From: DATAYA01 sp963754235
Lineage (GTDB): Bacteria > Pseudomonadota > Alphaproteobacteria > Acetobacterales > Acetobacteraceae
Direction of reading: 5' to 3'
NCBI GenBank assembly: GCA_963754235.1
Contig: CAVWFK010000021.1
Coordinates: 100,014-164,013 of the forward strand
Length of the DNA: 64,000 bases
The notes beneath the pieces are model-generated. The model saw only the letters and a program-made list of their open reading frames with translations, had not been told where the DNA came from and searched no databases. Every line of letters begins with the position of its first letter. Positions within the stretch are counted from its first letter, which is position 1. The translations under genes and the position numbers were made by a program. Positions 43,458 to 52,456 of this stretch are shown here, in pieces.

Positions 43458-44204
43458 GTGAACAAGCTGAAGGGCAAGGTGGCTGTCGTCACGGGCGCCT
43501 CGAAAGGCATCGGGGCCGGGATCGCGAAGGCTCTGGCGGGTGAGGGTGCCGCCGTCGTGGTGAATTACGCGACCAGCCGGGAAGGCGCTGACAAGGTCGT
43601 TCGAGACATTGTCGCCAAGGGCGGCAGGGCTGCTGCGATCGCGGGCGACGTCTCCAAATCGGCCGATGTCGAGCGGCTGTTTGCCGAGACGAGGATGGCG
43701 TTTGGGCCGGTCGACATCCTCGTGAACAACGCTGGCGTTTATCAGTTCGCGCCCATCGAGGAGGTCTCGGAGGACGAGTTCCATCGGCAGTTCAATACCA
43801 ACGTCCTTGGGGTGCTCTTGGCAACGAAGGAGGCGGTCAAACAGTTCGGGCCGGAGGGCGGAAGCGTGATCAACCTCGGCTCGGTCGCGAGCCGCCTGGC
43901 ACCACCGGCGAGTTCTATCTACGTCGGCACGAAGAGCGCCGTCGACGCGATTACACGCGTGCTCGCCAAAGAGCTTGGTCCGAAAAAGATCCGAGTGAAT
44001 TCAATTAATCCTGGCGTCGTGGAGACGGAAGGCAGCCACGCTGGCGGAATCATCGGAAGCGACTTCGAGCGTCAGGCGGTGCAGCAAACGCCACTCGGTC
44101 GCACGGGACGGCCGGATGACATCGCACCGGTCGCGGTATTCTTGGCGTCGGACGACGCCCGCTGGGTGACGGGCGAAACACTCGCCGCATCGGGCGGCCT
44201 GTGA
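43458..44204 (+). CDS. Short-chain dehydrogenase/reductase
   Basis: A 248-residue classical SDR with VTGASKGIGAGIAKAL, LVNNAGVYQFAPIEE, the catalytic YVGTK and the late NSINPGVVETEG segment. It resembles 3-oxoacyl-ACP or glucose dehydrogenase-like SDRs that act on small carbonyl compounds. The GTG at 43458 is preferred, with GGTGGAGG six bases upstream; a GTG at 43446 is possible. It is preceded by an ArsR gene and a palindrome. Confidence 0.9.
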   Translation: MNKLKGKVAVVTGASKGIGAGIAKALAGEGAAVVVNYATSREGADKVVRDIVAKGGRAAAIAGDVSKSADVERLFAETRMAFGPVDILVNNAGVYQFAPIEEVSEDEFHRQFNTNVLGVLLATKEAVKQFGPEGGSVINLGSVASRLAPPASSIYVGTKSAVDAITRVLAKELGPKKIRVNSINPGVVETEGSHAGGIIGSDFERQAVQQTPLGRTGRPDDIAPVAVFLASDDARWVTGETLAASGGL

Positions 44205-44222
44205 AGGCATCGTAGGCAAGCC

Positions 44223-45068
44223 TTACAGCATCGGCAGCGAGCGGCGGCGGGGACCGCGCGGGAAGGTGGCGTCGAGGCGGGCGATCTCCGCCGCCGGCAG
44301 ATGCAGGGCGCCCGCCGCCGCGTTTTCTTCCATGTGCTCGCGGCTCGAGGCTTTTGGAATGGCGAACACCGATTGCCGCCGCGTCAGGAAGGCGAGTGCC
44401 ACTTGGCGCGGGGTCGCGTGATGCGCTTCGGCGACCTCGGCAACAACCCGGCCGCCCGGTGTTCGGGGATCGACGAATTGGTGATGTCCGAACGGGCTGT
44501 ACGCGGTAACGGCGACGCGGTGCGCCTCGCACCACGGGATGACGGCGTGCTCGATGGCGCGTTCCTCCAGGTGATAGAGCACCTGGTTGCAGGCGATGCG
44601 GCCGTCGCCGGCGATCGCTCTTGTCTCGTCCAAATCTGCCACGTCGAAATTGCTGACGCCCCACGCACGGATTTTGCCCGCCGCCTGCAACTCCTCGAAG
44701 GCGGCGATGGTGTCCGCGAGCGGCACCCCGCCGCGCCAATGCAGCAGATAGCAGTCGATCCGGTCGGTCCGGAGCCGGGCCAGGGATCGCTCGCAGGCGG
44801 CAATGGTCCCGTCGCGCGATGCGTTCTGCGGCAGCACCTTCGAGACCAGAAACACCTCCTCGCGCGGCCCGGCGATCGCCTCGCCGACCAGCGCTTCAGC
44901 GGCACCCGACCCATACATCTCCGCCGTGTCGATGTGGGTCATGCCCAAATCCAGGCCACGTCGCAGCGCGCCGATCGCAGCGGCGCGGTCGGCCTGCTCC
45001 AGATTCCAGGTGCCCTGCCCGATCACGGCGACCGCGCGCCCGGTGGGGCCGAAAATCCTGTGTTCCAT
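44223..45068 (-). CDS. Aldo/keto reductase
   Basis: A 281-residue NADPH-dependent reductase of the AKR TIM-barrel family. The catalytic tetrad is visible: Asp and Tyr in HIDTAEMYG, Lys in EVFLVSKVLPQ and His in CYLLHWRGG. The motif WGVSNFDVADL follows, and the cofactor end has FAIPKASSREHMEEN. It is the last gene of a three-gene minus-strand set with a DUF488 gene and another aldo/keto reductase. Confidence 0.92.
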   Translation of the reverse strand: MEHRIFGPTGRAVAVIGQGTWNLEQADRAAAIGALRRGLDLGMTHIDTAEMYGSGAAEALVGEAIAGPREEVFLVSKVLPQNASRDGTIAACERSLARLRTDRIDCYLLHWRGGVPLADTIAAFEELQAAGKIRAWGVSNFDVADLDETRAIAGDGRIACNQVLYHLEERAIEHAVIPWCEAHRVAVTAYSPFGHHQFVDPRTPGGRVVAEVAEAHHATPRQVALAFLTRRQSVFAIPKASSREHMEENAAAGALHLPAAEIARLDATFPRGPRRRSLPML

Positions 45069-45100
45069 GCTCGCATCCTTATGCCCGGCGCAGTGCGATG

Positions 45101-45652
45101 TCACGGCGCCCGTTGCTCCTCTCTCGGCGGGTAGATCAAGGTTCCGTCCGCCTGCTTTCGGGCACCGGGCGTCATGCTCGCGGGATCGAGGTGGCCCCGA
45201 TCCAGGATGTGCACCACCGGCTCGCCCGCCGCGATAAGGTAATCCGCGATAATCCGCCGATGGCAGCGCCACCACACCGCCTCGGCGCACATGAGCGTGC
45301 AGGTGTGCCCTCGACCCAGCGACAGCAGCTCGGAAAATCCGGCCCGGAATTCCGTGCCCATCGCGTAGTCGGCGAAGTTGCGGAAGCTGGCGTTCTCCCA
45401 AGACCCGTTGGGCGACGGTGCCATGTCCTTGCGGCGCCCGCGCAGGCCGCCCAATCTGGCGATGTGCCGATAGCCGATGCCGGCGCGAGCGAGTGCGTCC
45501 GGCAGCACGTCGGCATTGAATTGCGGATTGGTTCGCGAACGGGGCACGGTGCGGACGTCGATCACGGTATCGGCGCCCGCCTCGCGCAGCAGGGAGACCA
45601 GCTCGCCGATGCTTCTCGTCGAGTGGCCGATCGTGAACCACGGGCCGCTCAT
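45101..45652 (-). CDS. DUF488 family protein
   Basis: A 183-residue DUF488 protein. It starts FTIGHSTRSIGELVSLL and VIDVRTVPRSRTNPQFN, with YRHIARLGGLRGRRKD in the middle, and has the family Cys-His motif CAEAVWWRCHRRIIADYL. The function of the family is unknown; the conserved Cys, Arg and His suggest a nucleic acid or metal-related activity. It lies 5 bp behind one aldo/keto reductase gene and 32 bp before another, so all three are likely cotranscribed. Confidence 0.9.
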   Translation of the reverse strand: MSGPWFTIGHSTRSIGELVSLLREAGADTVIDVRTVPRSRTNPQFNADVLPDALARAGIGYRHIARLGGLRGRRKDMAPSPNGSWENASFRNFADYAMGTEFRAGFSELLSLGRGHTCTLMCAEAVWWRCHRRIIADYLIAAGEPVVHILDRGHLDPASMTPGARKQADGTLIYPPREEQRAP

Positions 45653-45657
45653 TCATC

Positions 45658-46548
45658 TCACGCCGCGTTGTTGTCGTGCCGCCAGGCCTCGCGTCCCTGC
45701 TGATCCAGCGCCCCGAAATCCGCCTCGCTCAACGTGACGCCGACGGCCGCCAGGTTCTGGGCCAGATGATCGGGGTTGGCGGTGCCAGGGATGGGGAGCA
45801 TCACAGGAGAGCGCTTGAGGACCCAGGCGAGCGCCATCTGGCCGGGAGACAGATGCAGGCGATCGGCGATCTGGGTGAGGAGGGAGCCGGGCCGGGCCAG
45901 CGTGCCAGCGGACAGCGGCGCCCATGGAATAAAGCCGATATTCTGGCGCTCGCAGTAGTTCAGCACGTCCTCGCTGCTGCGATCCGTGAGGTTGTAGCGG
46001 TTCTGCACCGTCGCTACAGGAAAGTAGCGACCGGCGGCCTCGATGTCCTCGATTGAGACGTTGCTGAGGCCGACATGGCGGATCAGGCTATCGCGGCGCA
46101 TCTCGGCGACGGCGCCGAACTGCTCATCGCGGGGAATTCGCGGATCGAGGCGGTGGAGCTGCCAGAGATCGATGCGCTCCAGGCCGAGGCGGCGCAAGCT
46201 CATCAGCGCGCACTGGCGCAGGTATTCGGGACGTCCGACCGGCTTCCAAATGTCGGGGCCGAGGCGGGTCAAGCCGCCTTTGGTCGCGATTGTCAGTCCG
46301 CGGTACGGATAGAGCGTCTCGCGAATCAAGGTCTCGCTGACGAACGGCCCGTAGCTGTCGGCGGTGTCGATAAAGTTGATGCCGAGCTCCGGCACGCGCC
46401 GCAGGGTGCGGATCGCCGCCTCGCGGTCGGCGGGTTCACCCCATATGCCCTTGCCGGTGAGGCGCATCGCGCCAAAGCCGAGCCGGTTGATCGTGATGTC
46501 GCCTCCGATCATGAACTGGCCGGAGGAGGCCGCCGTCTGCTGTTGCAT
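45658..46548 (-). CDS. Aldo/keto reductase
   Basis: A 296-residue aldo/keto reductase of the YajO/AKR14-like group. INRLGFGAMRLTG opens the barrel, with Asp and Tyr in FIDTADSYG, Lys in LTIATKGGL and His in LWQLHRLDP. VGLSNVSIEDI and IPGTANPDHLAQNL at the cofactor site follow. The ATG at 46548 has GGGAGCC upstream. It shares little with the reductase two genes downstream, so the two are not a recent duplication. Confidence 0.92.
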   Translation of the reverse strand: MQQQTAASSGQFMIGGDITINRLGFGAMRLTGKGIWGEPADREAAIRTLRRVPELGINFIDTADSYGPFVSETLIRETLYPYRGLTIATKGGLTRLGPDIWKPVGRPEYLRQCALMSLRRLGLERIDLWQLHRLDPRIPRDEQFGAVAEMRRDSLIRHVGLSNVSIEDIEAAGRYFPVATVQNRYNLTDRSSEDVLNYCERQNIGFIPWAPLSAGTLARPGSLLTQIADRLHLSPGQMALAWVLKRSPVMLPIPGTANPDHLAQNLAAVGVTLSEADFGALDQQGREAWRHDNNAA

Positions 46549-46702
46549 GGTCAGGCTCCCGCTTCTATGAGGCTGCACGCATCACCACGACGATGAATGG
46601 TGCCGGGCCGCCGAGCTCAAGCGAAATCGGCGTGATACCCAGCCGAACGATGCGCAAGCGGGGAACTGAGCGAGAAGAGACCCGAGCGGGAGACGCAGCG
46701 CC

Positions 46703-46951
46703 ATGACCGAAAGATTCAAGCCTGGGAGATTCAAGCTTGGCGATCACGTGACATGGAATTCGGAGGCCGGTCAGGTCAGTGGGACGATCATCGGCGTCCA
46801 TACCAGCGATTTTAGCTACAAAGGACATATGCACCGGGCGAGTGACGAAGATCCGCAATACGAGATCAAGAGCGACAAAACCGACCACATCGCGGCCCAC
46901 AAAGGGTCGGCACTGAAAAGAATAGCCATGCCAGGCCACGGTCGGGGTTAG
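46703..46951 (+). CDS. DUF2945 (Tudor-like) small protein
   Basis: An 82-residue protein with KLGDHVTWNSEAGQVSGTI at the start and YEIKSDKTDHIAAHKGSALK at the end, the two conserved blocks of DUF2945 (hypervirulence-associated TUDOR domain). Members are small cytoplasmic beta-barrel proteins of unknown role, frequent in soil Alphaproteobacteria. GGGAGACGC precedes the ATG. The next 300 bp (46952-47253) hold no gene or repeat that could be recognised. Confidence 0.85.
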   Translation: MTERFKPGRFKLGDHVTWNSEAGQVSGTIIGVHTSDFSYKGHMHRASDEDPQYEIKSDKTDHIAAHKGSALKRIAMPGHGRG

Positions 46952-47253
46952 CCCGACCCGCTCTGGTGTCCGGGCGCTGGCGGCGGGGTTAATCCGTTGT
47001 CATCCCGTTGATCGCGAGCACGCTCGTAACCAATTCTCGTTTGTAGCGAGAGCCTTTCACCGGACGCGTTGACCCGCACGGGTGCTTCGCGCCGGCGTCT
47101 TGGTTTGTGGCGGACGATGGCCGGCCGGTCCCGCCGCCAGGGCTTCATTTCCCTTCCGCTCCCGATGCCGGTCACTCACGGTGGCGAGTACGCGACACCG
47201 CGCCGTGACCAGGCGCAATGGCACGCACCCGCCGGCGGGCAGGAGGTGTTGTC

Positions 47254-47937
47254 ATGAGTCAAGCAGTGATGGGCGGCCATGAGATGGTGGCGGAGCGGCA
47301 GGTGCTCGGGGGCCGCACGATGTCGCAGGGCATATTCGGTATCGTGGCGGTCATTCTCGGCATCGTCGGTCTCGCCATCGCCGCGGCGCATCCGGCGGTG
47401 CCGATGTATTTGGACGCGATCGCAGCGATCGCGCTCGGTGTCAGCCTGATCGTCGTCGGCACCGCGTTCGCTGCCGCCTACGGCCGGCTGCTCGCCAGGG
47501 CCGAAGGTGCCGCCGCGATGGGCGGGCAGATGATGGGCACGACGGTGGGCATGTTCCTGGGATCGGCCGTGATCATTCTCGGTATCCTCGCTCTGCTGGG
47601 CGTCGCCTCGACGATCCTGATCCCGATCCAGGTTATCGTGATCGGCGCAGGATTGATCCTGAACAGCGCGGCCTCGGTTCGGCTCGCGAACCTGGAGGTT
47701 GACATGGCGGTGGAGCGCACGATGGCGCAGCGGATCGGCGAGGAGCTGGTGTTCGCGACCGCCAGCGTGCGCGCGATCGCGGGTGTGGCTGTCGGCATTC
47801 TCGGCATCCTGGCGCTGGTCGGCTCCGCCTACGCGATGGTTCTCACCCTGGCGGCGATGATCGTCGGCGGCGCCGCGCTGCTGCTGAACAGTACCTCGCT
47901 GAGCAGCCGGATGATCCGGGTGGTGATACCGCGCTGA
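47254..47937 (+). CDS. Membrane protein with three repeated two-helix hairpins
   Basis: A 227-residue inner-membrane protein with about six helices. Three similar units are visible at residues 27-75, 103-142 and 175-215. Each starts with an ILGIxxLxG-like helix (VILGIVGLA, ILGILALLG, ILGILALVG) and has a second Gly/Ala-rich helix; the last two units end in LNS(A/T). The loops after units one and two are charged. No family is recognised. AGGAGGTG precedes the ATG. The repeat structure suggests internal triplication. Confidence 0.8.
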   Translation: MSQAVMGGHEMVAERQVLGGRTMSQGIFGIVAVILGIVGLAIAAAHPAVPMYLDAIAAIALGVSLIVVGTAFAAAYGRLLARAEGAAAMGGQMMGTTVGMFLGSAVIILGILALLGVASTILIPIQVIVIGAGLILNSAASVRLANLEVDMAVERTMAQRIGEELVFATASVRAIAGVAVGILGILALVGSAYAMVLTLAAMIVGGAALLLNSTSLSSRMIRVVIPR

Positions 47938-47957
47938 CCATCGTTACGGCTCCGTCC

Positions 47958-47985
47958 CGCCACCCCGGTGAAAGCCGGGGTGGCG
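47958..47985. repeat. 11-bp hairpin, possible terminator or REP-like unit
   Basis: CGCCACCCCGG and CCGGGGTGGCG are perfect reverse complements with a 6-base loop (TGAAAG), 20 bp after the membrane protein stop. There is no T run, so Rho-independent termination would be weak; the sequence also resembles dispersed palindromic units. Confidence 0.6.
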
Positions 47986-48081
47986 AGCGCCGGAAAACGC
48001 ATCTCCTGCGATGGCACTCCTGCATCCCGGTGTCGTAGTCTTGCCCGACCTGCGACCCAACTACCTGGAGGGGAGGCGCAC

Positions 48082-49635
48082 GTGTCAGACAGGTTCGGCA
48101 ACTATGTCCAGTTCCAGCCCAGCGACCGTCCAGCGCCGGCGGACGCCACGCGCATTGCCCCGGTGGCGCCGGACGAATCGATCGAGGTCAGCATCTATCT
48201 GAGACCGCGTCACGCCACCGCCGCGTCGCAGGCCGGCGCTGCCGAGGCGCGCGCCGCGGTGCGTGCGGATCGCGAGCACGTCCATCGCGACGACATCCGG
48301 CTGGTCACGGATTTCGCCGCCGCAAATGGGCTCACCGTCGCCATGGCCGATCCGGCGCGGCGGCTGGTCAGGCTCTCCGGCCCGGCGAGCCGCATGGAGC
48401 AGGCCTTCCGCACCAGCTTGCACCGCTACCACGGCGCGGAGCGGGATTTCCGGGGCCGCTCCGGCGTCCTGCACCTGCCGCAAGAGCTGGCCAAAATCGT
48501 CGAATCGGTGCTCGGTCTCGACACGCGCCCGATCGCGCGGCCGCGGCTGGTGCAGCCGCGCGACGCGACGGCGCAGGCGCACCTGCCGAACCACTTCGCC
48601 ACTCTCTATGACTTCCCGGCGGACCTCGACGGCAGCGGCCAGACGATCGCACTGATCGAGCTCGGCGGCGGGTTCAGTGCCGCCGATATCGGCGCCGCGT
48701 TCAAGGCGATGGGGCTAAACCCGCCGCGCGTCGTTGCCGTTGCAGTGGATCATGCGCGCAACGCGCCGTCGGGAGGGGGCGCCGACGGCGAGGTGGCACT
48801 CGACATCCAGGTGGCCGGCGGCGTCGCCCCCGGGGCCGAGATCGCGGTCTATTTCGCCCCAAACACCGATGCCGGCTTCGCCGACGCCCTTTCGGCCGCG
48901 ACGGAGGATGCGACTCACAAGCCCTCGGTGATCTCGATCAGTTGGGGCAGCGCCGAGGCGCGCTGGACCGCGCAGGCCGTGCAGACGATGAACACCCTGC
49001 TGCAGGATGCGGCCGGCCTCGGCATCTCGGTGTTCGCCGCCGCCGGCGACAGCCTGGCGACCGACGGGATTGCGGATGGGCAGGCGCATGTCGATTTTCC
49101 CGCCTCAAGCCCGTGGGCGATCGGCTGCGGCGGCACCGCCACGACGATCTCGGGCAATGCGATTACCGCCCAGCGCGTCTGGAACGATGGGACGAGCGGC
49201 ACCGGCGGCGGCATCAGCGACCTGTTCGATCCGCCCGACTTCCAGCGCGGCGTTGCCCTGCCGCCGAGCGTCAACGGCGGCAGGCGAGGGCGGGGGGTGC
49301 CGGATGTCGCCGGCAACGCGGCACCCGAGAGCGGCTATGCGATCGTCGTCGGCGGCGAGAAACAGCTCGCGGCCGGGACCAGTGCGGTGGCACCGCTCTG
49401 GGCCGGGCTCGCCGCGCGGATCAACCAGAAGGCGGCGCGGCCGCTGGGATTTTTCCTGCCCGCGATCTATGACCGGCCGCAACTGCTGACGCCGGTGACA
49501 CGGGGCTCCAACCGGGCGGCCGGGTCATCGATCGGCTATGATGCCGGGCCGGGCTGGAGCGCCTGCACCGGCTTGGGCACCCCGCGCGGGCAGGCGCTGG
49601 CGGACGCGCTGGCCGGCGCCGCCAAGACGAGCTGA
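48082..49635 (+). CDS. S53 family peptidase (sedolisin/kumamolisin-like)
   Basis: A 517-residue acid-active serine-carboxyl peptidase. Residues about 30-165 are the activation domain (pro-kumamolisin type, VSIYLRPR to LDTRPIARP). The catalytic domain has Glu237 and Asp241 in GEVALDIQVAGG, the oxyanion Asp323 in AAAGDSLATDG and the nucleophile Ser434 in AAGTSAVAPLWAG. The C-terminal calcium loop follows in YDAGPGWSACTGLGTPRG. No signal peptide is evident before the prodomain. The GTG has GGGGAGG upstream. An S10 carboxypeptidase gene follows after 39 bp. Confidence 0.93.
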   Translation: MSDRFGNYVQFQPSDRPAPADATRIAPVAPDESIEVSIYLRPRHATAASQAGAAEARAAVRADREHVHRDDIRLVTDFAAANGLTVAMADPARRLVRLSGPASRMEQAFRTSLHRYHGAERDFRGRSGVLHLPQELAKIVESVLGLDTRPIARPRLVQPRDATAQAHLPNHFATLYDFPADLDGSGQTIALIELGGGFSAADIGAAFKAMGLNPPRVVAVAVDHARNAPSGGGADGEVALDIQVAGGVAPGAEIAVYFAPNTDAGFADALSAATEDATHKPSVISISWGSAEARWTAQAVQTMNTLLQDAAGLGISVFAAAGDSLATDGIADGQAHVDFPASSPWAIGCGGTATTISGNAITAQRVWNDGTSGTGGGISDLFDPPDFQRGVALPPSVNGGRRGRGVPDVAGNAAPESGYAIVVGGEKQLAAGTSAVAPLWAGLAARINQKAARPLGFFLPAIYDRPQLLTPVTRGSNRAAGSSIGYDAGPGWSACTGLGTPRGQALADALAGAAKTS

Positions 49636-49674
49636 CCGGCCGGCGCGATCGCTGAGGCAGAAGGAGAGAAGCCC

Positions 49675-51309
49675 GTGACACCGCACACGCCCCCCTCCCA
49701 CGACACATCCGCGGCGGACCCGGCCAAGCGTCCGGTGCGCACGGCGCAGCAGGACCAGCCCTATTTCGACCCGGTCGTCTACGGCAACGGTCCGCAGGAT
49801 TCGGTCGCCGATGCCACCGAGCGCGCCGCGATCACCCACCACGAGATCGTGCTGGACGGCAAGAGCATCCATTACACCGCGACGGCGGGCCATCTCGTGA
49901 CGGTGGACCCGAGCAGCTCCAAGCCGGACGCAACGATTTTCTATGTCGCGTTCACCGCCGATGGCGCGGACCGCAGCACGCGTCCGGTCACGTTCTTCTA
50001 CAATGGCGGGCCGGGATCCTCCTCGGTCTATGTGCTGCTCGGCTCGTTCGCGCCGATGCGCATTCGCACCAGTCTGCCGGGCTTCACCCCGCCGCCGCCG
50101 TACACGATCGAGACTAATCCTGACAGCCTTCTCGACCGCAGCGACCTCGTGTTCATCAACCCGGTGGGCACCGGCTACTCGGCGGCCGTCGCGCCGAAGG
50201 TCAACAAGGATTTCTGGGGTGTCGATCAGGATGCAGGCTCGCTGCGGCAGTTCATCAAGCGCTACTTGACCGCCTACGATCGCTGGAACTCGCCAAAATT
50301 CCTGTTCGGCGAATCCTACGGCACCGCGCGCACCGCCGTGCTGTCGTATCTGCTGCACGAGGACGGGGTGGACCTGAACGGCGTTACGCTGCAATCCTCA
50401 ATCCTCGACTATTCGCAGGCGGGCAATCCGATCGGCCTGCTGCCGACCTGGGCGGCGGATGCCCTCTACCACGGCAAGGTCACGACAGAGCCGCCGCCCA
50501 CAGACCTGGCCGCGTACGCCGAAGCGGCGACCCGCTTCGCCACCACCGACTATGCGGCGGCGCTGCAAGCCTTCCCGAAGCCGGACCCGGCGACGGTCCG
50601 CAAGCTCAGCGCGATGATCGGCATCGATCAGACCGTCTTGATAAGCTGGTCGCTCAACGTCGCCGCGACCGACGATCGGGGCACCGCTCTCTTCCTGCTC
50701 ACGCTGCTGAAGAGCGAGGGGCGGGCACTCGGCGCCTATGACGGGCGCGCGACCGGCATCGACACCGGCATCGCGGGGCGGATCGACCCGAAATCCGGCG
50801 GCAACGACCCGACCATGACCGCCGTGAACGGCGTCTATACCGCGATGTGGAACAGCTATCTCAACGACGAGCTGCGCTACACCTCCACCTCGTCGTTCAC
50901 GGACCTCAACGATCAGACCTTCCTCAACTGGGATTTTCATCATGTCGATCCCACCGGCGCGCAGAAGGGCCTGGACGCGAAAGGCGACGTGATCCTCTAC
51001 ACGGCCGGCGATCTTGCAGCGACGATGAGCCTGAATGTCGATCTGAAGGTGCTTTCGGCGAACGGCTATTACAATTCCGTCACACCGTTCTTCCAGACCA
51101 CGCTCGACCTGCAGAATATGCCGCTGGCGGACGCTGCGGTGCGGAAGAACCTGACCATCCGGTACTACCCGTCGGGCCACATGATCTATCTGGACGGGGG
51201 CTCCCGCACGGCGCTGAAGGCCGATCTGGCGCGCCTCTATGACAGCGCGACCGCCGATCGAGCAGCAATGGCGCGTATTCTGACGCTGCAGAAACGCGCG
51301 TCGTCCTAG
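49675..51309 (+). CDS. S10 family serine carboxypeptidase
   Basis: A 544-residue peptidase of the carboxypeptidase Y family. Segments are FFYNGGPGSSSVYVLLGSF (substrate C-terminus and oxyanion binding, residues 107-125), the nucleophile Ser214 in FGESYGT, an Asp in the late GDLAATMSLNVD region and the catalytic His in YYPSGHMIYLD. S10 enzymes work best at acid pH and remove C-terminal residues. No signal peptide is visible. The GTG has AAGGAGAGAAG upstream. It is probably in one operon with the S53 peptidase, endo- then exo-peptidase. Confidence 0.92.
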   Translation: MTPHTPPSHDTSAADPAKRPVRTAQQDQPYFDPVVYGNGPQDSVADATERAAITHHEIVLDGKSIHYTATAGHLVTVDPSSSKPDATIFYVAFTADGADRSTRPVTFFYNGGPGSSSVYVLLGSFAPMRIRTSLPGFTPPPPYTIETNPDSLLDRSDLVFINPVGTGYSAAVAPKVNKDFWGVDQDAGSLRQFIKRYLTAYDRWNSPKFLFGESYGTARTAVLSYLLHEDGVDLNGVTLQSSILDYSQAGNPIGLLPTWAADALYHGKVTTEPPPTDLAAYAEAATRFATTDYAAALQAFPKPDPATVRKLSAMIGIDQTVLISWSLNVAATDDRGTALFLLTLLKSEGRALGAYDGRATGIDTGIAGRIDPKSGGNDPTMTAVNGVYTAMWNSYLNDELRYTSTSSFTDLNDQTFLNWDFHHVDPTGAQKGLDAKGDVILYTAGDLAATMSLNVDLKVLSANGYYNSVTPFFQTTLDLQNMPLADAAVRKNLTIRYYPSGHMIYLDGGSRTALKADLARLYDSATADRAAMARILTLQKRASS

Positions 51310-51351
51310 TACCACCGTCCCTAGAGCGTGAGTCGTCATGCAACTTGCCCC

Positions 51352-51449
51352 CGTCATTGCGAGGAGCGAAGCGACGAAGCAATCCAGGCCCGCCGCACGG
51401 CGCCGCCCGCCTGGATCGCCGCGCCGCCAAGCGGCGGCTCGCGATGACG
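51352..51449. repeat. Dispersed palindromic repeat (CGTCATTGCGAG type)
   Basis: CGTCATTGCGAG (51352-51363) and CTCGCGATGACG (51438-51449) are inverted with one mismatch, and inside them AATCCAGGC and GCCTGGAT are also inverted. The block GAAGCGACGAAGCAATCC is a pattern found in dispersed palindromic repeats of several Alphaproteobacteria. It borders a VOC gene remnant. Confidence 0.65.
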
Positions 51450-51541
51450 ATGCGGCAAAATCGCGCCGGGTCATGGAGGCAATGCTGAGGATGGGCAAGC
51501 TCGACATCACCCGGCTGAAGCAAGCCCACGAGGAAGAATAA
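51449..51541 (+). pseudogene. C-terminal remnant of a PhnB-type VOC gene
   Basis: About 30 codons, ending SRRVMEAMLRMGKLDITRLK and AHEEE before a TAA, match the C-terminal helix of PhnB-type VOC proteins (compare AFEAMMQMKRLDISAL at the end of the VOC gene near 28.6 kb). The rest of the gene is replaced by the palindromic repeat. It lies before the SRPBCC gene, a common partner of PhnB genes. Confidence 0.65.
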
Positions 51542-51611
51542 CAGCGGGCGGATGTCGGCCTGCCAGCCGCTCTGTCGTCCTTGGGGCAGACCGACCAAAA
51601 GGAGAGGACCA

Positions 51612-52093
51612 ATGACCCCCACAGCCGAACCCGCTTCGACCTCGGACCGCGAGCTGGTGTTGACCCGCCTCATCGATGCGCCGCGCGAAAAGCTGTTCGG
51701 GGCGTGGACCGATCCGGATCTGCTCAAGCAGTGGTTCGCGCCTCTGCCGTACACCACGCCGGTCGCCGAACTCGAGGTCCGGCCGGGCGGCGCCAACCTG
51801 ATCGTGATGCGCGGACCCGACGGCAACGACATGCCGATCCGAGGCATCTATCTCGAAATCGTCGAATACGAACGCCTCGTCTTTACCGACGCCTACACCA
51901 CGGCTTGGGAACCGTCGCAAAAGCCGTTCATGACGGTGATCGTGACCTTCGAGGATGAAGGCGGGAAGACGCGGTACACTGCCCGCGTGCGCCACTGGAC
52001 GGTCGCCGACCGCGAGGCGCACGAAAAGATGGGCTTCCACGAAGGATGGGGCGGTGCACCGACCAGCTCGCGGCTCTCGTCGCCCGCCTCTGA
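51612..52093 (+). pseudogene. SRPBCC (AHSA1-type) protein with a C-terminal frameshift
   Basis: From the ATG at 51612 (GGAGAGGACC upstream) the frame encodes a normal START-like protein, with LTRLIDAPREKLFGAWTDPD, LLKQWFAPLPY, EYERLVFTDAYT and HEKMGFHEGW. The expected end, GRCTDQLAALVARL and TGA at 52091-52093, is one frame over. One extra G in the GGGG run near 52046-52049 would restore about 160 residues. In the given sequence the frame runs on to 52256 with a nonsense tail. SRPBCC proteins bind hydrophobic ligands; AHSA1-type members pair with ArsR or VOC genes. Confidence 0.75.
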
Positions 52094-52456
52094 GTGCCGC
52101 GCGGGAGACACCCGTACGGCGTGCGGCCGTCTTCATGCCAACCGGACGTCCACGACTTCACGCCTTCGCCGGAACTGGCCCCGGAACTGGCCGGTGCTGG
52201 ACGCGGGGGCGGCCGCCAGGGGATGCGTTAATGATTTTGACAATACGCATGGGTGATGTTAGAAGAGAGATGTCGGAACCGCGGCCGGCGCGGGAGAGGA
52301 GCCGTGCCGGCGAGGAGGAAGCTGACGCGAGATTCGGATACCGAGCTGCTGACCATGATCGCCGCGGAGGCCGGGATGAGGGAGGGGGACGGTGCGACTG
52401 GCGAGCGAGCCGCGGCCCACCCCACCCGCTGCGGCGAGCTTGATTTAAACCCTGTT

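Noticed and set aside
51338..51541. 67-codon ORF as an intact small gene
   Set aside because: Its first half is the translated palindromic repeat and only the last 30 codons resemble a protein, the tail of a VOC family gene.
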